From Marchantia polymorpha subsp. ruderalis (taxonomy: Eukaryota; Streptophyta; Marchantiopsida; Marchantiales; Marchantiaceae), in contig AP031352.1 in assembly GCA_037833965.1 (NCBI GenBank), positions 25,586,501-25,650,500 on the forward strand: a stretch of DNA of 64,000 nt. The letters run 5' to 3'. This document shows positions 57,313 to 64,000 of the stretch, in pieces (the first letter of the stretch is position 1; each line of letters starts with the position of its first letter). The translations under genes were made by a program, and so were the position numbers. The notes below the pieces were generated by a model. That model made no database searches and had not been told where the DNA came from. It saw only the letters and a program-made list of their open reading frames with translations.

Positions 57313-59112
57313 TGGACGTGGTTCTAATCATGACGCTTAGTAGGTAGGCTAAATTTGCCAGACATATCACGATGTGTAGATAAGTTGGGAAAAATTACAG
57401 GAAGACGCGGCTGAAGTAGGGTTTGTACATAGAAAATTGATAAATTTCACGGCTTTTTTGCCACTCGAGAAATTATTAAGAGTATATAAAGGGAGAGCAA
57501 CGAACGAGGAACGTACCTGGTAGAAGTGAACTAGATGCAACAAAAGGTAAATATCGCTCTTATATGAAAAATGTGTAATTTGAACCAATCACAGATAGGA
57601 AGAAGACTTGAAAATAGCCTACGTCTACAGGCATATTATAGTATAAGACTTGCGGTACGAATGCACGTTCTAGTTTTATAAGTCTTCGCCCTCGGTCACG
57701 AGTGTGGCCATGTTTGTACTGATATTGAATCAGGCTATGTCCAGTCATGAATGGGCAGTGCAAAGTGAAAGTAGCCCTAATCCTTATGCTAGATTTCAGT
57801 TCAGAAACCGTTCTAACTATTCTGCCATTTTGAGATAAAAATTTCGTCAGTGATCTTACTCGAAGAACACTAGCACAAGGAGTGAAGATGGTTAGTATTG
57901 TGCACGGTAATGTGTGATATGTCGACAGTGGATGAGTCGCCGTGCGGACTTGTTTGTACTGTTTGCATGCGTCTCTGGCAGTAGCGACAGCTGCACCATG
58001 TAAGTGTTGTAGAGCAACTTTACCAAAGAAGTAAAATAAGGCTATCAAGCTAGTCGTTCACGATACATTGAGCATGTTGTTAATTCCAGAGCAATCATTT
58101 TCGGTCTACCAGCCTTTCTTTTTTTCCCTTAAAGCATACGTTATGGTCTTACAATATGTAACATTTGGGTTCCCCCTTCGATTTTGTTATACTAAGCATA
58201 GTATATATATACTACGTGCAACTTAGAATTAAATTTAGAAGAAAAGAAAGATTAAAGATTGAAAAATCACTAACTCGCCCGTTACAATCTCGTGTCTATA
58301 TCATTCGTTGAAATGGAAAAAATCAAGGGATCTCTTTCTGGACTTATCAATTTGTCATTAGGATCTGATACTTCCTTTAAACTGACGTAATACATCAAAA
58401 TTGCATCAACGGATTAGTTATCCTTGTGAATAAAACACTTCAAAAAGCCTACTCCTGAGCTATAGAGCTGAGCAAAATGGGGTCAGCTCAGGTTATCAGA
58501 TTTTGTTCTCGAGTATTCAGTACATCCTGCACTCAGATCTCCTACAGAACTATTCAACTATGGCTATTATGCTCCTCACAACTACTAGGCTACCGGAGCA
58601 GAATCTAGATTGTTGAACCCATGGGCAAGACCTGCACATGTAGCTTGCTAACAAGTGCATGGGTGGATAATGTTCGCTATGGAAAGGAAGTAGTACTTTG
58701 CTTAACTAGATGATGCTGGGTCATCTACTTCACGAGTAGATTCAAATCTCTAATGGAAGTTAATGTTGAGTGGCGAGCCTGTTCATGAATCACCTGTCTT
58801 ATTTACGAAATAGCAGTTCTTTCGGACTTGCAACACAGCTCCCTTTGGAGCAGCGGCCATACCTATTTCTGCGTGGAGACTCCAAAGTCTGTAATGAAAG
58901 GAAAATAAATGGGTTCACAAGAGTGAGCGTTGCGGCTATTGATCGAGTCTGAATGAGAGGAAGGTTACCAGAGAAGATTCAGTGCACTGCAAGGTGCTCT
59001 TGTAGACACATTTGATAGATGTCATCTTCTAGTTCCGTACTCCTCACTGCAGAATCCAAGTTAGAAATGTAAGGACCGATCTGTGTGAAGAGAATTTTAA
59101 TCTCAACTTACT
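57313..59112. other. 3' flank of the ABC transporter gene and intergenic DNA
   Basis: About 1.8 kb containing the 3' UTR (extent unknown) and AT-rich DNA. Minus-strand frames at 57.56-58.05 kb and the plus frame at 58.77-58.95 kb carry no recognisable motif. Nothing further seen. Confidence 0.45.
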
Positions 59113-59755
59113 TCAACTACTCATGACTGCACAATTGGAAATAAATCCGCTAGTTGGACCTTGAAGGTCAACGACAAATCTCCACTTTCCGCATTGTCTC
59201 GACGTCGGTTGATAAGCATGGATGTAAGTCACCCACTCTGCGATATCTCGCGCGCCTCCGATCACAAAAAGCTCTGACCCGACTACTTTGAAACCGAGAC
59301 CCCATCCGCTTACATTCCGCCCTCTCTCGGGTATGGCTTACAATCACAAAAAGCTCTGACCCGACTGCTTTGAAACCGAGACCCCATCCGCTTACATTCT
59401 GCCCTCTCTCGGGTATGGCTTCCAGCAGATGCCACAGATTCAGGTCTTTTTCGTAGATCATCAACCTATTTTCCAGGATATTGATGGCAAAAAGCTCATT
59501 ATTTAAAACTGCGACGAGTGGAGGTGCCCCAGTTGCGCTGGGAGCAAAAGCTCGCGGCCACATTCTCTCGATCAGAGTCCATCGCTTGGTCATGGTATCA
59601 TACAAAACTCCACGCTCCAGTATTTGATCCTTTGTTTGCCCCCTTCATGACGATGAACTTTCTATCCATAATGCATTCGAAGCACAACTTCCTCTCTCTG
59701 TTCATGTTCGGAAGCGTTGCCCAGCGCCATGTCTTTCCCATCAAAGCGGTATGTA
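59113..59755 (-). pseudogene. F-box/kelch-repeat protein remnant (C-terminal kelch repeats)
   Basis: Minus strand. Kelch-type units are clear: KTWRWATLPNMNRERK and MDRKFIVMKG (59.74-59.62 kb), YDTMTKRWTLIERMWP, NELFAINILENRLMIYEKD, LWHLLEAIPERGQNVSGWGL, GFKAVGSELFVI, and the end FVVDLQGPTSGF, NCAVMSS with a TGA at 59115-59113. The final NCAVM is typical of the plant SKIP11/At1g22040-like F-box kelch family, which supplies substrate-binding propellers for SCF ubiquitin ligases. The copy has no F-box and no upstream repeats, has a frame change near 59,610, and carries an 82-bp tandem duplication (59261-59424) that shifts the frame. No introns. A truncated, dead copy, possibly retrotransposed. 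Confidence 0.8.
59261..59424 (-). repeat. 82-bp tandem duplication in the kelch pseudogene
   Basis: ATCACAAAAAGCTCTGACCC...GGTATGGCTT occurs at 59261-59342 and again from 59343, with about two differences. 82 is not a multiple of three, so the duplication breaks the kelch reading frame. Each copy alone encodes the VSGWGLGFK.VGSELFVI segment. Confidence 0.9.
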
Positions 59756-61980
59756 GTTTTTAGTGTGGAACCTCCTGCGAATGGTTCGGATGTGGCAGAG
59801 TGTCAGGTACAATTGCAGATAAATTTACATTTTGGCCTCGTTGCTGAAATACTAGGAAGTTGAGTTATCCCATCCACTTTCCTTCCCGTCAACCACATCA
59901 AAAAACACATAGGATCTAAGATAATACTGTGAGTGGAAAATTGCTTTTCTACTTCTTGTTCATTCATCGAGACCAATGCACGTTCCGGACCTAAATTCCA
60001 AAATACTTGACCGCTTAAATATGAAAATCTACGAATAGGCTCATTAGTGCCTTCTAGACTCCGTATTATGTCTTGTATAGTGTAGGAAAAGCTATCTATC
60101 TAAAAAGAAATTAAAAATACATTATTATTATTTATATCTAAAAAACTAGCCACGTCACAAGTAATTGTCTCTCGAGGAGAAAGGAGTAAGTATCAAAATT
60201 TCTAGCTATGTCTTACTACATCATTATAAGCTTTCAACTCAAAACTAGAAACAACACTTTCCACTTGCATGCCAAGAGTACTGCATTGGACTTGACAACT
60301 ATACTTTAGCTACTCGTGGATCAATTGTATCCACCCATTAACCATCCATGACACCTTGTCCATATCCATTATCCATCCAGTTCATACACATCAATCCATC
60401 ACCTATTTACGAATACTTTGAAGTGTTTCTAAAAAAAATGGATTTGCCAATGATTTATTGTAAACAGTTACATTCTGATTCATAATTTGATAATCTGATT
60501 CATATAGTTCCTTCAAAAGTTCAGTTCAATCACGTTCCACCAAATAAGTAAGATAGAGTAGAGTACTGCGGTCCTAAGCAGCATGAGAACGCAGTCATTT
60601 TCAGTTTCCCTCATTTTCTCTTCACCTTTTTATATTCCGATCCAAGATTTCTTAACATTCTATGAAGTTGATGGAGTAAATAAGCAAGCTTTTAACTCTA
60701 AAGAGCAGAGAATACCCTAATTTATGAGACAAGATTTCAAATCACATTATCGAGGAGGTCACATATCGATATGTAATCCTGATGTCTAATTTATCCCATA
60801 ATTAATCATTTTTACTCTGAGTATCCAAAAGGGCAATGCACTATATATCACCATAAAGCTATGTGGGCTATATTCATCGGTGTCTACTTCATGTTAGCTC
60901 TCACTCTCTCTTCGTGCAGATGACAATAATGAACCACGAATAAAACAAGCTTGAGCAATATGGGTGGAGGTACAATAATGATGGGGTGTGTTCCGGAAGG
61001 CGAGAACAACAATACTTTTGAGGTTTATTCAACACATTGAGTGCCATAGAAGCAATCACTTGAGAGAGTGGGTAATGGATGTATAGTCCTCATCCATGCG
61101 TCCAAGCTCATACCCACTACTCATCCACAAGCCTCTTTAAATACGAATTTCTGTCAACGCAGTTCCATATGTTACGTATTTGATTTTCAAAAAATTCTGT
61201 ATTTCAAAGAATAATAATTTTTCTTCATCTACGAGGCGTAATCAGAGAGTGATAAAAGTTTAACATTCCGACTGTTAAAAGCTCTTAAATAGTTTTTTTG
61301 GGTTAAAAATGCGCTCGCAACATTATTTAATTTCATTACAATTTTAGTAATTTGTTGCATGAAGTCCTATATATTTCACCAAACCCGCAACAAAGTGACC
61401 ATGCAAAGTTGTAAGTCACAAAATTCCGTTTTAATTGAAACACGTGTTACCGTGCATTGCAAGTAATCAATCCTTCGACAAACTTGTTAGAAGTGTTTGG
61501 TTGGATTGGCTTGAAGTTCTACATGTTTTGGAAGCACTTTGCCATCTAATCGAGGTCAAAGTTCAACCAGGCGAGTTCCATAATTTGGCTTCTTTTATTA
61601 CCTCATGAATTTGCAGCTTTTAAAACTACGGGAAGTAGTTCTGGAATATCAAGATCGTTTAGAAGTTTCTTAGCAACAAAACTACATTTATCATATAGTG
61701 TATGAACACACGTAGCTTTTGGTCACCATGCCATGCCTTAAATCGTTTGACAAACAAGTCTTATCTGATGTTAGTGAAACTTCTTTTCTTATTGAGTTTT
61801 TTATAGGATTAGCGTGTCCATTTCCAAACAATGTCACCTTATAAAGCAATTTTTCAATTCTGAAACGGAAAAAATATCTTCACATATCAAAAGTAACATC
61901 CATAACTCTCAAAAGAGTATTCAAATTCAAATATATTTGAAGAAAACAAGAGAATTTTGTACTTAGAATACATATTTTGT
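59756..61980. other. AT-rich intergenic DNA
   Basis: No recognisable kelch sequence continues beyond about 59.76 kb. The rest is AT-rich with no open frame of note. The border with the next element is not sharp, and I saw no terminal sequence or TSD there. Confidence 0.5.
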
Positions 61981-64000
61981 TTTAATGATAATCTTCATTT
62001 GGTTGAAATATGGAACATACTGAGAGGTCGATTTCATCTACAACAGCTAGAGCGTGAATGTGATTCAGGTAGAGGAGAAGACCTTCTTGAAGCTTTTCAA
62101 GACACCTCGCTCGCACAAGAACGAATGGTGGACAATGGAGTACCGCAATCGATTGAGACGCAATGTGATGATGGCACTTATGCAGCATCTAAGACGGTCA
62201 AGAATGACTTACATGGCAACATGGCAGGTTGGGTTTGTGGAATGCGTGGTTTCAGGGAAGCCAGTTCATTGGGCTCGCATTTGCCGGAGTACTACTCGCA
62301 AGAACGTCGAAGAAATATTTGGGGGATCGATAAACTATCTGTCTCCTTTTTTTATCAATTTCTACCGAGGATTGGGTTGCTGACTACAACAGAGCAGTAG
62401 AAATTCCCCCTAGAGAGGAAATTGCAGACGATGAAGAAGTGCTAGGAGTTAATGAAGTTGTCAATGAGAAGCACAACATTGAACTTGCACCACCTTCGGC
62501 TAAAGCTGACAAATTAGAAGAAGACATCGAGGAACGACCAACAAAGAAACGACGGAAATTGCAGAGGACTACGACTTTGGAGATAATGGGTCAGTGTGCA
62601 CGATTGCGGGCCGAAGACCGATTTCTATGCGAATGAGCACAGCGAGTGTGCATTTTCGTAGCAAGATGAAGGCACGACGCCAATAGATAGAGGAAGAGTA
62701 TAGGTAGGTGTAGCAAAGCAACTTCGTAGCATACAATAACTTCGGCAGAGTGGGCTGAATTTGAAGTGTAGGCTGCAGAAATAAAAGACGAATGGACTTC
62801 AGAGAAGGGCCTTTAGTGTTCGGAGTGGCGACCTTCGGACTTGTCCATGGAAGGGCCGTTGGAGGAAGGGAAAGAACGAGAAGTTGAGACCGAGATAGAG
62901 ACTTCGGATCAATGTCTTCGATCTTTGGAACAACCGCCAGCGACTTCGATTGAAGATCTTTGGCCTTCAGGTAAGGAAACTTCGGATATGTCTACAATGT
63001 TGAAAGAGTCGGCGGTGAAGCCCAATTCGGTTGAAGAACTTTTGGATCGAATGATGGCGGAAGTGAAGAAGACTATTGCGGAGCAACCGGCGATGCCTTC
63101 GTATCAAGTGTTCTCGGGTATAGTCGATTTAGATTGTAGCGAAGGAACTTAGGCCGAAGAACCGAAAACAACAAAGCTAAGTGTAGTTGACATTTTGAGA
63201 GATCGGATAGTTCCCTTACTCAGATATTTAGATGGGAAGATGGCGAAGTACGCGGAACCAGAGTTAGCAGGATTCTATGTAGAGTTAGTGCGTAGTAGGA
63301 TGAACCAAAAGGTGACAGCACTTGTAGATGTAGCAGAAAGAGTGACAAGCTTAACTTCAGAGTGCGCGGCCAAGACAACTACCTTGCAGGAGCAGAATGA
63401 GCAATTTCGGCAGAAGGAGTTGAAATGTGCAGAACTTTGGAGAAGTTTGGCAGCGGAGAACTACTTGATATGAAGACGGAGCTTGAATGCAAGGGCCTTC
63501 GCGTTGCATCAGAAATGCGCAAAAGTTAACAGTGAAACTTCGGGACAAATTGAAATTGTCTCTGAAAGGATTTGCTAGAGAATTCAAGTGCGCGGAGGAG
63601 CTGACAACAACTTTGGCAGTATGAGATAAATTGCATGCTGCTGAATCGAAGGCGAAGGAATTGCAAGATTGCAAAGCTTTCCGAACTTCAAAGTTAGAGC
63701 ATAAGAAGGAATTGGACGGGGATGTAGCGAAGGGATTGCAAGATTGCAAAGGTGTCCGAACTTTAGAGTTAAAGCATAGGAAGGAATTGGACGCGGATGT
63801 AGCAAATTGCGTTCTCAATTGTTGGCAGTTGAGGAGCAATTGGTCGCGGCTCAAGCAAAGTTAACGGAGACTACAGTCTAGCAGTTGGAACAGCAAACGG
63901 ATGCTGCAATTCGTGCGAGGTTAGAACGATGTCTTCACAGTTATGTGGAATGGGAGTTAGAATTGAATGTGATTTTACTCAACATCTTAGAAACACAGCA
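61981..64000 (+). pseudogene. Element P: 5'-truncated, decayed relative of element O, running off the right edge
   Basis: Plus strand. Starts inside the family core (VEEKTFLKLFKTPRSHKN, RNRLRRNVMMALMQHL, YMATWQVGFVECVVSGKPVHWA, LSPFFINFYRGLGC, 62054-62383). It continues in pieces: an acidic/basic linker with EERPTKKRRKLQR (62439-62636), EELLDRMMAEVKKTIAEQ (62841-63152), RIVPLLRYLDGKMAKYAEP with FYVELVRSRMNQKV (63195-63473), coiled coil, and RLERCLHSYVEWELEL at the window end. These match the DILEQ-like, PLLKYLDMKRKKY and GYAHWEV blocks of O and B in order. The first third of the core and any leader are missing, and several stops and frame changes are present. Function is unknown and the copy is dead. 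Confidence 0.75.

Noticed and set aside
59113-59755. Kelch gene as an intact minus-strand gene
   Set aside because: No F-box or upstream repeats, a frame change near 59,610 and a frame-shifting 82-bp duplication.

Overview
The window is nuclear DNA of a plant. It carries one split gene with 23 exons and canonical GT-AG introns, encoding a full-size plant-type (PDR/ABCG) ABC transporter. About 30 kb of GC-rich, densely nested repeats lie to its left and AT-rich intergenic DNA lies around it. From memory, the repeated protein family (N-terminal core with LDFLLWGWN, a PLLRYLDRK block, coiled coil, GYAHWEV block) matches hypothetical proteins of the liverwort Marchantia polymorpha. I therefore favour a liverwort, but I could not run a search.

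Positions 1-30,265 are a nest of mobile elements that can be taken apart to the base, because target-site duplications (TSDs) are still readable. The oldest layer is element O (minus; pieces 1-778, 1638-1808, 28975-29940). Into it went a small solo LTR (779-1637, TSD gctc) and the large element A (1809-28974, minus, TSD tgtct). A was in turn hit by C (1872-12518, plus, TSD gggaN), B (13881-19278, minus, TSD cgtct), a second small solo LTR (19318-20176, TSD gcac) and F (23504-28388, plus, TSD cggac/cagac). C was then hit by G (4207-8614, plus, TSD cccac) and by a third small solo LTR (9074-9933, TSD ggac). With insertions and TSD copies removed, A, B and C are about 5.36, 5.40 and 5.37 kb, which independently supports the reconstruction.

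A, B, C, G and F share one unusual plan. A TGTGGTA start is followed by a leader of about 1.2-1.4 kb, one long ORF (1045 codons in B), a TATA box just after the stop, a tail of about 0.9-1 kb and a GGGTTATTACA end. There are 5-bp TSDs but no second terminal repeat and no recognisable gag, pol or transposase. The simplest reading is solo LTRs of giant size that carry a large ORF inside U3. The alternative is a complete element of an undescribed kind. B has the only uninterrupted ORF and is among the youngest insertions. The leaders and ORFs are full of short palindromes and UUCG-type hairpins.

From 30,266 to 48,251 the DNA is AT-rich with no supportable gene. It holds an 18S rRNA gene fragment (42682-42759) abutting a 13-bp inverted repeat, and a pair of diverged dispersed repeats. 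The transporter gene occupies 48329-57312 (1504 codons). To its right lie a 5'-truncated F-box/kelch-type pseudogene on the minus strand (59113-59755) broken by an 82-bp tandem duplication, and, at the right edge, a decayed 5'-truncated relative of the O-type element (about 61981-64000). The transporter is the only gene I judge to be a functional host gene; almost everything else is mobile DNA and its debris.
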